64,000 bases of DNA, taken from the NCBI GenBank assembly GCA_963813525.1, contig CAWEZI010000002.1, forward strand, positions 124,001 through 188,000, given 5' to 3'. Of this stretch, positions 41,611-50,602 are shown piece after piece. The notes beneath the pieces are model-generated. The model saw nothing but the letters and a program-made list of their open reading frames with translations. It made no database searches and was not told the DNA's origin. This DNA comes from Bog-756 sp963813525 (GTDB taxonomy: Bacteria > Actinomycetota > Acidimicrobiia > Acidimicrobiales > RAAP-2). Position 1 is the first letter of the stretch; each line of letters starts with the position of its first letter. A program made the position numbers and the translations under genes.

Positions 41611-42017
41611 TCCTGGCAGACACCTCCGCATGGGTGGAGTACGACCGCGCCACGGGAGTCGGGTAGATCCGCGGTTTTGAGGAGCTGATCGGTGGTCACG
41701 GGCACCTGGCCGTGACCGAGCCGGTAGTGATGGAAGTCGTTGCTGGGTGTCGGACTGACGAGCGTGAGGTGGACCTGCGTCGACTCTTGGCCCAGTTCAC
41801 TCTGCTCCGATTTGATGCCATCGCTGATTTCGACGCCGCAGCGAAGATCTACCGACGGTGTCGCGGGGAGGAAATTACACCTCGCGGCATGGTCGATTGC
41901 CTGATCGCCTCGGTGGCGCACCGCCACCAGGCCACGCTTTTGGCTGCTGACAGTGATTTGAGCCGAGTCGCCGGGATCGTAGGCATCGACCTGGATGACG
42001 CGTCGATCGTGCACTGA
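41607..42017 (+). pseudogene. vapC: VapC PIN-domain toxin with in-frame amber stop
   Basis: GTG 41607 starts VILADTSAWVEYDRATG (the PIN-domain first Asp), and then TAG occurs at 41664-41666. The same frame continues without another stop for 117 codons to 42017 and contains the rest of VapC: ELIGGHGHLAVTEPVVMEVV (conserved Glu), TPRGMVDCLIASVAHRHQATLLAADSDLSRVA (conserved Asp residues). A single nonsense codon therefore interrupts an otherwise intact 136-residue toxin. Internal restart at GTG 41712 would give a fragment without the first catalytic Asp. The toxin is probably inactivated unless the codon is read through or is a sequencing error. Confidence 0.85.
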
Positions 42018-42078
42018 GAGCGTTCTTGTCCGCCGGCCGGTCCTTGGCAGAATCCGCCGGGGGTTAGAGTTCTTCGAC

Positions 42079-43632
42079 GTGGAGGATCTTCACCCCTCAG
42101 ATCCCCAGATCATCGGTGTCTATCGCATTCGTGGGCGTATCGCGACCGGCGGCATGGGGGTCGTCTACCTGGCCGAGGACAGCGCTGGTCGGCAAGTGGC
42201 GCTGAAGCTGTTGCGCCCCGAGCTGGCCGACGACCCGGGATTCCGAGCCCGCTTTCGACGGGAGGTTGAGGCGGGCCAGAGAGTGGGCGGTATCTGTACT
42301 GCCCGATACGTCGACGCCGACCTGGAGTCGGATCAACCATATCTCGCGACCCAGTACGTAGCAGAGGGCAACCTCTACGAGTACGTAAGAACCCACGGGC
42401 CGCTCGTGGGCGAGCAGTTGGTCGGACTCGCCGTCGGATTGGCCGAAGCCCTCGTGGCCATGAACGCCGTCGGAGTCATTCATCGTGACCTGAAGCCCTC
42501 CAATGTCCTCATGGCTCCAACCGGACCCAAAGTCGTCGACTTTGGCATCTCCCATGCTGTCGACGGCACAGTACTGACGCAGACCGGGAACATCCTCGGA
42601 TCGCCTGGTTGGATGGCTCCGGAGCAGGCCCTCGGACAGGGGACGACAGAGGCGATCGATGTCTTCTCGTGGGGAGCGACGGTTGCCTTCGCTGCAACCG
42701 GACGACCTCCATTCGGTGAGGGGAGGCCGGAGGCCATTCTCTACCGGATTGTCCATGAGCAGCCTGACTTGAGCGGCCTCAATCCGCGGCTATGGAATCC
42801 CGTAGTCTCGGCGCTCCAAAAGGATCCCTCTCAGCGACCATCTCCGGATCAGCTCCTTGTCGAACTGGTAAGGACCGCCATCGCTGGAGGTCTACCCGCG
42901 GGTGGATCCATCGCCATGACCACAGCCGTGCTGGATCGAACGTGGCACGGCGCTACGCCTCAGCCTGAGCCAGAAGGTGGAAGTCATCGCCTTGGTTGGA
43001 CCGCAGCTGTCCTGTTCGTATTGCTAGCGGGAATGATTGTCGGTGGCGTCGCATTAATTGTGCATTCGAACGACAAGAAAGTGTCAACTTCGCCCCCGTC
43101 GATCGTTAAGACCAAGGGTGGTGAGAGTTCGGTCACTTCAACAACCGCCGCACCGACACCAACGACGAACTCCACGTCGACCCCTCCGTCAAGCACCGTC
43201 GGATCGTCGGTCGTTCCATCGACGGTCGCGGCGCCGCCACCCAGTGCCTCCTCGACCTTCGATTTCAACGCGGCATCACAGACCGTGAATCAGTTGGGAT
43301 ACAACGTCGTTAGTCCCTCGACTGATCAGGAGCCAACACCAGGCGCGCTGAACGTGCTCATCGGTCAGTGTGACGGGAGCGCAACCGGGTATTGCGAGAA
43401 CGCCTTTTTCTTTGTCGGTAGTAGGTACATTGGCACCGACGTATCCGGGACAGATATTCAAGTTTCCGTGGCATGGCAAACACATTCGACCGCGGCGCTG
43501 AGCTATCCGCTCTATGGCCAAGGTGACCCCCACTGTTGTCCATCAGGCGGCGCCCGCTTGGTGCGATTCAGATGGAATGGCAAATCCCTGAAGCCTCTAG
43601 ATCCCCTTCCGGCAAATCCAAATCAAGAATGA
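42079..43632 (+). CDS. Membrane Ser/Thr protein kinase with extracellular LppP/LprE-like domain
   Basis: 517 residues, GTG start. The kinase domain (about 15-275) has the glycine loop ATGGMGVVYLA, VALKLLRPE with the ATP Lys, HRDLKPSNVLMA near residue 134, DFGISHA, and GSPGWMAPEQ. One transmembrane helix is at about 304-328 (WTAAVLFVLLAGMIVGGVALIV). A Thr/Ser/Pro linker (about 335-385) leads to an extracellular domain (about 390-517) with paired Cys (IGQCDGSATGYCENAFFFVG, PHCCPSGG) that resembles LppP/LprE lipoproteins. This is a PknB-type architecture with a different sensor from PASTA. It probably senses an envelope signal and phosphorylates cytosolic targets. No substrate gene is adjacent. 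Confidence 0.9.
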   Translation: MEDLHPSDPQIIGVYRIRGRIATGGMGVVYLAEDSAGRQVALKLLRPELADDPGFRARFRREVEAGQRVGGICTARYVDADLESDQPYLATQYVAEGNLYEYVRTHGPLVGEQLVGLAVGLAEALVAMNAVGVIHRDLKPSNVLMAPTGPKVVDFGISHAVDGTVLTQTGNILGSPGWMAPEQALGQGTTEAIDVFSWGATVAFAATGRPPFGEGRPEAILYRIVHEQPDLSGLNPRLWNPVVSALQKDPSQRPSPDQLLVELVRTAIAGGLPAGGSIAMTTAVLDRTWHGATPQPEPEGGSHRLGWTAAVLFVLLAGMIVGGVALIVHSNDKKVSTSPPSIVKTKGGESSVTSTTAAPTPTTNSTSTPPSSTVGSSVVPSTVAAPPPSASSTFDFNAASQTVNQLGYNVVSPSTDQEPTPGALNVLIGQCDGSATGYCENAFFFVGSRYIGTDVSGTDIQVSVAWQTHSTAALSYPLYGQGDPHCCPSGGARLVRFRWNGKSLKPLDPLPANPNQE

Positions 43633-43769
43633 ACTGGCCCATGATCATGCATCCGGGGGAGGTTGATTCCGGGCGGGAGCCCTGACCGGGTGGCCGCGCA
43701 CTGGGTAGCGTGTCGGCGTCGCCCCGCAATGCCAAGTTATATGGACGTCGAGGAGTTAGGAGCCGGCGC

Positions 43770-46073
43770 GTGACACCACCGGAGTTCCGGGGAAAGATCG
43801 GCAACGACTGGCGAGACTCGGAGCCCTGGTGGCCCCCTCTGCCCACCCCGCCGGAGGATGCGCCCAACGTTGTGCTCATCGTGCTCGACGATGTCGGGTT
43901 CGCCCAGCTGGGCTGTTACGGATCCGATATTGAGACCCCGTTCATCGATGCTGTCGCCGCCGAGGGTGTGCGACTGACCAACTTCCACACCACGGCCCTG
44001 TGCTCGCCGACGCGGGCCTGCCTGCTGACCGGTCGCAATCATCATCGGAGCGGCATGGGCCGAGTAGCGGACCTGGCCACCGGATTTCCCGGCTACTGGG
44101 GACGACCGCCTCGCGAGAACGGCTTCGTATCGGAGATGCTTCAAGCGACCGGCTACGCCACCTACGCAGTCGGGAAGTGGCATCTGAGCCCCGAAGGTGA
44201 GACCAACATGGCCAACTCGCGGGCGACGTGGCCGCTCAGGCGAGGCTTCGATCGCTGGTACGGATTTCACGGTGGTGAGACCCACCAGTTCGTGCCCGCC
44301 CTTTATCAGGACAACCACACCGTCTGCCCGCCGCGCTCGCTCGACGAGGGTTACCACCTCAGTGCGGATCTGGCCGACCGGGCCATCGAGTACCTGGGCG
44401 ACCTCCGGGCGGTAGATGACCAGCTGCCATTCTTCTTGTACTTCGCCACAGGGGCTTGCCACTCGCCCCACCATGCGCCGGCGGAATGGATTGAGCGCTA
44501 CAAGGGTCTCTTCGCAAAGGGTTGGGATGCCTGGCGCGAGGAGACGTTCGCCCGTCAGCTCGCCACGGGCATCGTTCCCCAGGGCACCGTGCTCACCCCG
44601 CGACCACCATGGGTCCCGGCCTGGAAGACCTTGGACCAGCGTCAGCGGGCGCTGGCCGAGCGCTTCATGGAGTGCTTCGCTGCTTTCTTGTCGTTCACCG
44701 ACGAGCAGATTGGCCGGGTGCTCGCCTTCATCGAAGATCTGGGGGATGCGGACGACACCGCGGTGATCATCGTCTCGGACAACGGAGCGAGCTCCGAGGG
44801 TGGCAGCGAGGGGACGATCAATGAGGGCCGCTTGTCGAACTTCGAGGGCGCCGGCGTGGGGGAGATGTACGCACGGCTCGACGAAATCGGAGGACCGAGC
44901 AGCCACAACAACTACCCGTGGGGGTGGACCATGGCGGGAAACACTCCCTTCAAGCGCTGGAAGCGCGAGGTCCACGAGGGCGGGGTGGCCGACCCTTGCA
45001 TTGTCCGCGCCCCTGCCGGCAAGCGGGCCACCGAAGGCGGTGGCGTACGCCGGCAGTATGCGCACGCCATCGACATCGCACCGACGGTGCTCGAGCTGGT
45101 CGGTATCACTCCTCCGGCCGAGATCGAGGGCATCGCCCAGTCGCACCTGGACGGCACCAGTTTTGCTTACGTACTCGGCGATGCAGGGGAGAAGGAGCCA
45201 GATCGGCACCTCACCCAGCACTTCGAGATGCTCGGCTCGCGGGCCATCTACCGGAACGGATGGAAGGCGGTGACGTACCACCCGGTCGGGCCGATCTACG
45301 ACGACGGCCTTCGATCCAACGCACCCTGGGAGGAGGACATCTGGGAGCTCTACTGTGTGACGGAAGACGTCTCGGAGTCACGCAACCGCGCCGCCGAGTT
45401 TCCCGAAAAGGTGACCGAGCTCGTCGCCCTCTGGTGGGACGAGGCGCGGCGCAACGACGTGTTGCCTCTCGATAATCGAGTACTCGAGGCCATCGCACAC
45501 AAGCACGACCGCCGACGCCCCCAGGTCACCTATCGCTATTTCCAGGGCGGGGCTCCGGTCCCTGAGTGGGTCGCTGTCGACGTGCGGAACCGCTCCCACG
45601 ACATGGCTGTCGTTGTCGAGGTCCCCGAGGGAGTCGTGGCGTCGGGGACCCTGTTGGCGTTGGGATGCGTACTCGGCGGCTGGTCCCTACATGTCGTCGA
45701 CGGCCGACTTCGCTACGTGCACAACCTGTACGGTAAGCAGCTCTACGAGGTAATGGCCGACACCGTGCTGGGTTCAGGCCGCCACGAGGTGGCCTTCCGC
45801 TTTGAGAAAGACGAAGCGCTTGGTGGCCAAGCAACGCTGGTACAGGACGGTGTATTGGTCGGCACTGGCGCAGTGGAGCGGTTCACCCCTGTGGCCTTCA
45901 ACGAAGTGATGATCGGACTGACGTGCGGCTACGAATGGGGACCTGCAGTGGGGAGCGACTACGAGGCACCGTTCACCTTCAATGGCACCATCGTCCGGGC
46001 GGACGTGACGCCCACCGGTCCGGTAGTGCGTGATCCCGTAGCGGAGGTGGCGGCAATCCTCGCCTCGCAGTGA
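43770..46073 (+). CDS. Arylsulfatase (type I, formylglycine-dependent)
   Basis: 767 residues from GTG 43770, which has GGAG upstream; GTG 43710 is an alternative. The alkaline-phosphatase-like fold starts NVVLIVLDDVGFAQLG, whose Asp pair binds Ca2+. The sulfatase signature is LCSPTRACLLTGRNHH, with C78 in CxPxR expected to become formylglycine. GKWHLSP, HSPHHAP and IIVSDNGASSEGG supply the other active-site residues. The C-terminal 200 residues form an extra domain typical of large bacterial arylsulfatases. No signal peptide is obvious, so it may be cytoplasmic. A formylglycine-generating enzyme is not in the window. An SDR and an alcohol dehydrogenase follow. Confidence 0.92.
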   Translation: MTPPEFRGKIGNDWRDSEPWWPPLPTPPEDAPNVVLIVLDDVGFAQLGCYGSDIETPFIDAVAAEGVRLTNFHTTALCSPTRACLLTGRNHHRSGMGRVADLATGFPGYWGRPPRENGFVSEMLQATGYATYAVGKWHLSPEGETNMANSRATWPLRRGFDRWYGFHGGETHQFVPALYQDNHTVCPPRSLDEGYHLSADLADRAIEYLGDLRAVDDQLPFFLYFATGACHSPHHAPAEWIERYKGLFAKGWDAWREETFARQLATGIVPQGTVLTPRPPWVPAWKTLDQRQRALAERFMECFAAFLSFTDEQIGRVLAFIEDLGDADDTAVIIVSDNGASSEGGSEGTINEGRLSNFEGAGVGEMYARLDEIGGPSSHNNYPWGWTMAGNTPFKRWKREVHEGGVADPCIVRAPAGKRATEGGGVRRQYAHAIDIAPTVLELVGITPPAEIEGIAQSHLDGTSFAYVLGDAGEKEPDRHLTQHFEMLGSRAIYRNGWKAVTYHPVGPIYDDGLRSNAPWEEDIWELYCVTEDVSESRNRAAEFPEKVTELVALWWDEARRNDVLPLDNRVLEAIAHKHDRRRPQVTYRYFQGGAPVPEWVAVDVRNRSHDMAVVVEVPEGVVASGTLLALGCVLGGWSLHVVDGRLRYVHNLYGKQLYEVMADTVLGSGRHEVAFRFEKDEALGGQATLVQDGVLVGTGAVERFTPVAFNEVMIGLTCGYEWGPAVGSDYEAPFTFNGTIVRADVTPTGPVVRDPVAEVAAILASQ

Positions 46074-46142
46074 GTTAGGGGCACTGGTCAAGAGCCGACG
46101 GCACGTAACGCCATGGTTGCGGGACTGCGCGACACTCTCACC

Positions 46143-46916
46143 ATGGACCGCTTCCACGGCAAGATTGCCATCGTGACGGGCGCAGCCTCGGGAATCGGGC
46201 GCGCCACCGCCCGCCGCCTGGCCGCCGAAGGTGCGGAAGTGACCGTCGCCGACATCGACGAGGGCGGTGCTGGCTTGACCGTCGAGTCGATCCTCACCGA
46301 CGGAGGCATCGCCCGCGCCCAAGCCACCGATGTCGCTGAGCCCGATGCAGTTGAACGTATGGTCGCCGACACCGTCACCGCATTTGGCGGACTTGACCTC
46401 CTCCATAACAACGCGGCCGCCATCAAGCTCAACCTCACCGACCAAGACGTAGTCACTATGCCGCTTGACACCTGGCACACTGCGATGCGCGTCAACCTTG
46501 ACGGCGTCATGCTCGGTTGTCGCTTCGCCATTCCCGCCATGCTCGAACGCGGCGGCGGATCGATCGTCAACACCGCGTCCGTGGCGGCGGGCTACGGCAG
46601 CCGTTCCCTCGCCGCCTATGGCACTAGCAAGGCCGGCGTCGTGGCTCTCACGCGATATGTGGCCACCGCCTATGCCGACCGTAATATTCGCGTGAACGCC
46701 GTGGCGCCCGGCGTCGTCGTCGACCGCGACCTGCAGGAATCGCTCGGCGGGCCCCTCGGCGACACTCTGGCATCGACCACCGAAGGTCACCTCGTCGGCC
46801 GGCTCGGGTACCCCGAAGAGATCGCCACGGCCGTCGCCTATCTCCTTTCCGATGATGCTGCGTTCGTAACCGGCCAGACATTCACCATCGACGGCGGATA
46901 CACCGCGCACCGCTGA
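46143..46916 (+). CDS. Short-chain dehydrogenase/reductase (classical SDR)
   Basis: 257 residues from ATG 46143; ATG 46113 is possible. The cofactor motif is TGAASGIG, the structural motif is NNAA, and the catalytic Ser is in IVNTASVAAG, with Y159 and K163 in YGTSK. VNAVAPGVV and the C-terminal DGGYTAHR are standard. The acidic residue after the second strand (VADID) favours NAD(H) over NADP(H). Substrate is unknown; its position after the sulfatase suggests oxidation of an alcohol released by desulfation. Confidence 0.92.
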   Translation: MDRFHGKIAIVTGAASGIGRATARRLAAEGAEVTVADIDEGGAGLTVESILTDGGIARAQATDVAEPDAVERMVADTVTAFGGLDLLHNNAAAIKLNLTDQDVVTMPLDTWHTAMRVNLDGVMLGCRFAIPAMLERGGGSIVNTASVAAGYGSRSLAAYGTSKAGVVALTRYVATAYADRNIRVNAVAPGVVVDRDLQESLGGPLGDTLASTTEGHLVGRLGYPEEIATAVAYLLSDDAAFVTGQTFTIDGGYTAHR

Positions 46917-47136
46917 TCAGGAGGCACGATTTCGGTTGAATTGTGGCTCCATCCGACGGTGGCCATGACCATCTCGTCGTTGAGTCGGTTATGTAGATCC
47001 GACCTCGAGATCCGGGTTCGTCCTGGTGATTCTCATGCGGCAACGCCACTCAGCGGTCCGCTAGTGCCACCGGGGCCCTTCAGTCCGACAAGCCGAGCCG
47101 GCCAGAACACGGCCGGCGGAGCCCTACGATGTCGCC
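46917..47136. other. Intergenic region between SDR and alcohol dehydrogenase genes
   Basis: About 220 nt without a supported gene. It should include the dehydrogenase promoter. No dyad or recognisable RNA was seen. Confidence 0.3.
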
Positions 47137-48381
47137 ATGCGAGCGCTCATGTACCCGGTAGAGCCGGAGGTCCAGGCCATAGGCGAGACGGACAACCGCC
47201 TGTTGCGGATGCTCGCTCGGACGCCGACGCGGCTCATCGACATCGACGAGCCGGGGTTCCTCCGCCCAGACTGGGTGGTGACCAGGCCGAGGCTGGTGGG
47301 GATCTGCGGGTCGGAGTCCAAGGCGGTGTTCCTCGACTACGCCAGCCTGATCGACCCGGCCAACGCGGCGGGCCAGAATCCGATGAAGAATTTCGTCTCG
47401 ATGCCCCACGTGATGGGCCATGAGGTGATCGCCGATGTGGTCGCCGTCGGCCCCGAGGCGGAGGGGCTCGAGCCGGGGGACCGCGTCGCCCTCAACCCGT
47501 GGCTCACGTGCGTGACCCGAGGGGTGTCGCCCGTCTGTCCTGCGTGCGAAGCGGGTGACCTGAGCCAGTGCCACTCGTTCGCCAAGGGCTCATTCGCTCC
47601 GGGGATCCACATCGGCATGTGCGCCGACGTGAGCGGGGGGTTTGCCGACCTCATGCCGGCGCACGACTCGATGCTCTTCAAGGTGCCGGACACCCTGAGC
47701 GACGAGCAGGTCGTTGTCGCCGACCCGTTCTCGGTGTCACTCCATGCTGTCACCCGCCATCCGCCGCAGCCGGGAAGCAAGGTGCTCGTTTACGGTGCCG
47801 GTGCGCTCGGCCAGTGCGCCATTGCCATCCTCCGGGCGTTGTACCCCACGGTCGAGGTGATGGCGGTCGCCAGGTTCGATGCGCAACGCCAGTTGGCCGA
47901 GTCCTTCGGCGCTTCGACGGTACTTCCCGAGCCGCGCCTTGAGCTCATCGAGCGGGTGGCGGAGTGGTCGGGCGGCGTGCTGCAGCCGGCTGACGGACTC
48001 CCCATGGCCTTTCCGGGCGGCATCGACGTGGTCTACGACACGATCGGGGCGGCCGAGACGTTGGAGGTCGGCTGTCGCGTTCTGCGCGCCAGAGGGACCC
48101 TCGTGAAGCTGGGCATGCACGGTGCCGCCAAGTGGGACGACACGCCGGTGTACACCAAGGAGATCACCTATACGGGGTCCAACGCTTTTGGGATCGAGGA
48201 GGTCGAGGGTGTGCGTCAGCACGGCATCGCCCACTTTATGGACATGGTCGGATCCGGCCGGATCGACCTGACACCGATGCTCACCCACACGTTTCGTCTT
48301 GACGGGTGGCGCGACGCCTTCGCCGTGCTGGCCGACCAGGAGGCGTCAGGCGCCATCAAGGTGGCTATCGACAGCCGCTAG
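47137..48381 (+). CDS. Zinc-dependent alcohol dehydrogenase (MDR family)
   Basis: 414 residues. Medium-chain dehydrogenase layout: catalytic zinc region GICGSES and PHVMGHEVIADVVAVG; structural zinc cysteines in CPACEAGDLSQC; cofactor domain KVLVYGAGALGQCAIAI. The N-terminus is longer than average, and the substrate domain includes LNPWLTCVTRGVSP. The ribosome binding site is weak. It probably oxidises a secondary alcohol or polyol. With the sulfatase and SDR upstream it may complete a catabolic sequence, though 220 nt separate it from the SDR. Confidence 0.9.
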   Translation: MRALMYPVEPEVQAIGETDNRLLRMLARTPTRLIDIDEPGFLRPDWVVTRPRLVGICGSESKAVFLDYASLIDPANAAGQNPMKNFVSMPHVMGHEVIADVVAVGPEAEGLEPGDRVALNPWLTCVTRGVSPVCPACEAGDLSQCHSFAKGSFAPGIHIGMCADVSGGFADLMPAHDSMLFKVPDTLSDEQVVVADPFSVSLHAVTRHPPQPGSKVLVYGAGALGQCAIAILRALYPTVEVMAVARFDAQRQLAESFGASTVLPEPRLELIERVAEWSGGVLQPADGLPMAFPGGIDVVYDTIGAAETLEVGCRVLRARGTLVKLGMHGAAKWDDTPVYTKEITYTGSNAFGIEEVEGVRQHGIAHFMDMVGSGRIDLTPMLTHTFRLDGWRDAFAVLADQEASGAIKVAIDSR

Positions 48382-48402
48382 AGTTCTGCCGCATCGGCCG
48401 CG

Positions 48403-48421
48403 CTAGCTTCGGTAGGCGAAG
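48403..48421. repeat. Dispersed palindromic repeat, diverged copy 6
   Basis: CTAGCTTCGGTAGGCGAAG keeps the 19-nt length and the central TAGGC, but the outer stem has decayed. Confidence 0.4.
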
Positions 48422-48531
48422 ATGCCAGCTCGTGTCTCACCCGCTCGGCCGATCAATGTCTGTGTTAGTCAGTCCGACACGCCCAAGCTGCGAACCCGAG
48501 CTGCCTCCGCACTGGCGGCTGCTGCCCGTCC

Positions 48532-48550
48532 TGAGCTTCGTAGGCTGAGA
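48532..48550. repeat. Dispersed palindromic repeat, copy 7
   Basis: CTGAGCTTCGTAGGCTGAG, preceded by GTC. It matches the second consensus subtype (CTTCxTAGG centre). Confidence 0.7.
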
Positions 48551-48871
48551 ACCGACCTAACGTGATCGGGAAATTGGGACGGCGCTGTAGGACCCAGGGT
48601 CGATGCAAAGACGCAGTCACCCACCGAACTGAGGATGTCCCGCATGAACTAGCTCCTCCTCTGAGGGAGGGTCTTGCGGCATGGTGGCGCGGGAACGGAC
48701 GTCTGAACTGCGCCATCCCGGAGCGGTTCGGCTTGTGGGAAGCGTTTGGCGCTTGTGGCCGGCAGGACGAGCCGCGGTTGTGGTCGCCAAGGGCGGCAAG
48801 TCCGATAATTGAATTGACTGGTTGCGGCGGTTCTCAGGGGATTCTCATGAGCGCTTTGTAGGTTCGCGCCC

Positions 48872-50602
48872 GTGATGGTGTCGGGAAGCTTCACTCGCCA
48901 ACGTCCCGATTCGTTCGAACCGGTCGAGGACTCGCGGCCGGTGGCAGACCCACGGGTCGCCTCCGGAACTCAGGAGCCAGCCACTCCTACCCGCCATGTC
49001 GCCCGAAGGGGTTGGCTTCTGGCAGTACCCGGAGCAGCCCTCCTACTGGCGTGGATGTACGCGCTGACCGTTCACGCGAACAGCGCCGCCGTCAATTCGG
49101 ACGGTGCCACTGTGATCCTGCAGGGCCGCGCCGTCGCGTCGGGCAATGTGCTGCTCCACGGCTGGATACTGTCCCTCGATTCGTGGTGGACCCTCGACGT
49201 GGTGTTCTACGGGTTGGCCACTTCGGTAATGGGAGTTCGTGGCGACCTGCTCTACGCCGGACCGGCTCTCATCGCGGGACTGGTCGTGATCGTCGGCGCG
49301 TTCATCGCACGCCGCGGGCGCCGGGGTGCAGCCGCAGCTGCCGGGATGGTCACCGTCGCTGCCGTCCTGGCCTTGCCTACGCACACGCTCGCCTCTTATC
49401 TGATGTGCGGCCCCATCCACGTCAGCACGGTTCTGTACGCGCTGGTCGCCTTCCTGGGACTGCGACGCAACCACTTCGGTTGGGGCTGGCTCATGGCCGT
49501 GTTGCTACTTGCCGCCGGAATGCTCGGTGACCTCCAGATGGTTTCGTACGGAGTCGTTCCGGCCCTGGTGGCCGGCTTGACTGCTACAGCACGTCGACGT
49601 TCGATCGGGGCCGGCAGCGCGGCAGTGTCCGCCGCTGTCTGCTCGGTGGGGCTGGCGCTGGTGGTGCGGACATTCGTGGCGGCCCTGGGTGGCTTCAGTC
49701 TCGGCGCGACGAACAAGACGGCGTCCGCATATCAGATGCTCGAGAACGTGACCCGCTTGGCGCCCGTCTGGGGCCAGTTCCTCGGACTGGGCGACTCCAT
49801 CAACGGGTCCGGCGGAGTCCCGTTCGCCCTCCAGTCGGTGCACGTCGTCCTCGCCGGAGGACTGGCCGCGACCTTGGCGACCGGTGTCGTCCGTCTCCTC
49901 CGCGGGGTGTGGCACGGCACCGTCCCTCAGGATCCCACCCGACCGACGAGGGGCGACGAGCCCGAACCGTGGAGGCTCGACGACCTCCTTGTGGTGGCGA
50001 TCATCGGGTCGACGCTGAACTTCGTCACGCTCGCTGTGACCAGTACGGGCTACTTGCGCTATCTCACCGCATCGGTCATTTTCGTCGCCGTACTGGCCGG
50101 TCGGTACGTCACACTCTGGTGGTCCGCAGACCACCCCCCGGTCCAACGTCGGACGGCTGTTGCTGTCGGGGCATTGGCCACGGCCTGCTTCCTGGCGGCA
50201 AGCGCCGTCCAGCTCAGCCAACCTGCGCCGGGCCCACGAGCGGTCCGCCTGGCGGCGTTCCTCGAATCCCACGGGCTAACTTCCGGCGTGGGCGAATTCT
50301 GGTCCGCGTCGCTAACCACGGTCGAGAGCGACAACGCCGTCTCCGTCCGGCCTGTCGTCCCCGGTCCGGATGCAACGCTCGAGGCGTACAACAAGGGCGA
50401 CAACCCCGGCTGGTTCGCCGGCCACTCGTTCTGGTTCGCGGTGTATCCGAGCAGAACCTCAGCCTCCAGCTCCACCCAGGTCTCCTTGCGCACCGCCAGC
50501 GCGACCTGGGGTCGTCCGTCCACGACGTACGACGTCGCAGGTTACGTTGTTCTCGTATGGCCCCATCCGGTCACCGTGACCAGATACGAGCCCCGTCTCT
50601 GA
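48872..50602 (+). CDS. Polytopic membrane protein, GT-C glycosyltransferase-like
   Basis: 576 residues; GTG 48872 or the adjacent ATG 48875. After a 45-residue polar N-terminus come about ten hydrophobic helices, beginning GWLLAVPGAALLLAWMYAL near residue 48. The first external loop contains NSDGATVILQGRAVASGN and DSWWTLD, which resembles the DxD/ExD-containing loop of GT-C mannosyl- or arabinosyltransferases. The soluble C-terminal part (about 455-576) is external. A polyprenyl-phosphate-sugar dependent transfer is likely but unproven. No operon partner. Confidence 0.72.
   Translation: MMVSGSFTRQRPDSFEPVEDSRPVADPRVASGTQEPATPTRHVARRGWLLAVPGAALLLAWMYALTVHANSAAVNSDGATVILQGRAVASGNVLLHGWILSLDSWWTLDVVFYGLATSVMGVRGDLLYAGPALIAGLVVIVGAFIARRGRRGAAAAAGMVTVAAVLALPTHTLASYLMCGPIHVSTVLYALVAFLGLRRNHFGWGWLMAVLLLAAGMLGDLQMVSYGVVPALVAGLTATARRRSIGAGSAAVSAAVCSVGLALVVRTFVAALGGFSLGATNKTASAYQMLENVTRLAPVWGQFLGLGDSINGSGGVPFALQSVHVVLAGGLAATLATGVVRLLRGVWHGTVPQDPTRPTRGDEPEPWRLDDLLVVAIIGSTLNFVTLAVTSTGYLRYLTASVIFVAVLAGRYVTLWWSADHPPVQRRTAVAVGALATACFLAASAVQLSQPAPGPRAVRLAAFLESHGLTSGVGEFWSASLTTVESDNAVSVRPVVPGPDATLEAYNKGDNPGWFAGHSFWFAVYPSRTSASSSTQVSLRTASATWGRPSTTYDVAGYVVLVWPHPVTVTRYEPRL

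Larger units (their letters stand above)
48382..48871. other. Non-coding region with two palindromic repeat copies
   Basis: About 490 nt. It holds a diverged copy of the dispersed repeat at 48403-48421 (22 nt past the dehydrogenase stop) and a better one at 48532-48550. An open frame at 48562-48861 has no ribosome binding site or motif. Nothing else was recognised. Confidence 0.4.

Noticed and set aside
41712..42017. Internal GTG considered as a genuine shorter gene
   Set aside because: It lacks the first catalytic Asp of the PIN domain and has no ribosome binding site; it is better explained as the remainder of an interrupted vapC.
48562..48861. 99-codon open frame between the alcohol dehydrogenase and the GT-C-like gene
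   Set aside because: No ribosome binding site, Arg/Gly/Trp-rich composition typical of random high-GC frames, and no motif.
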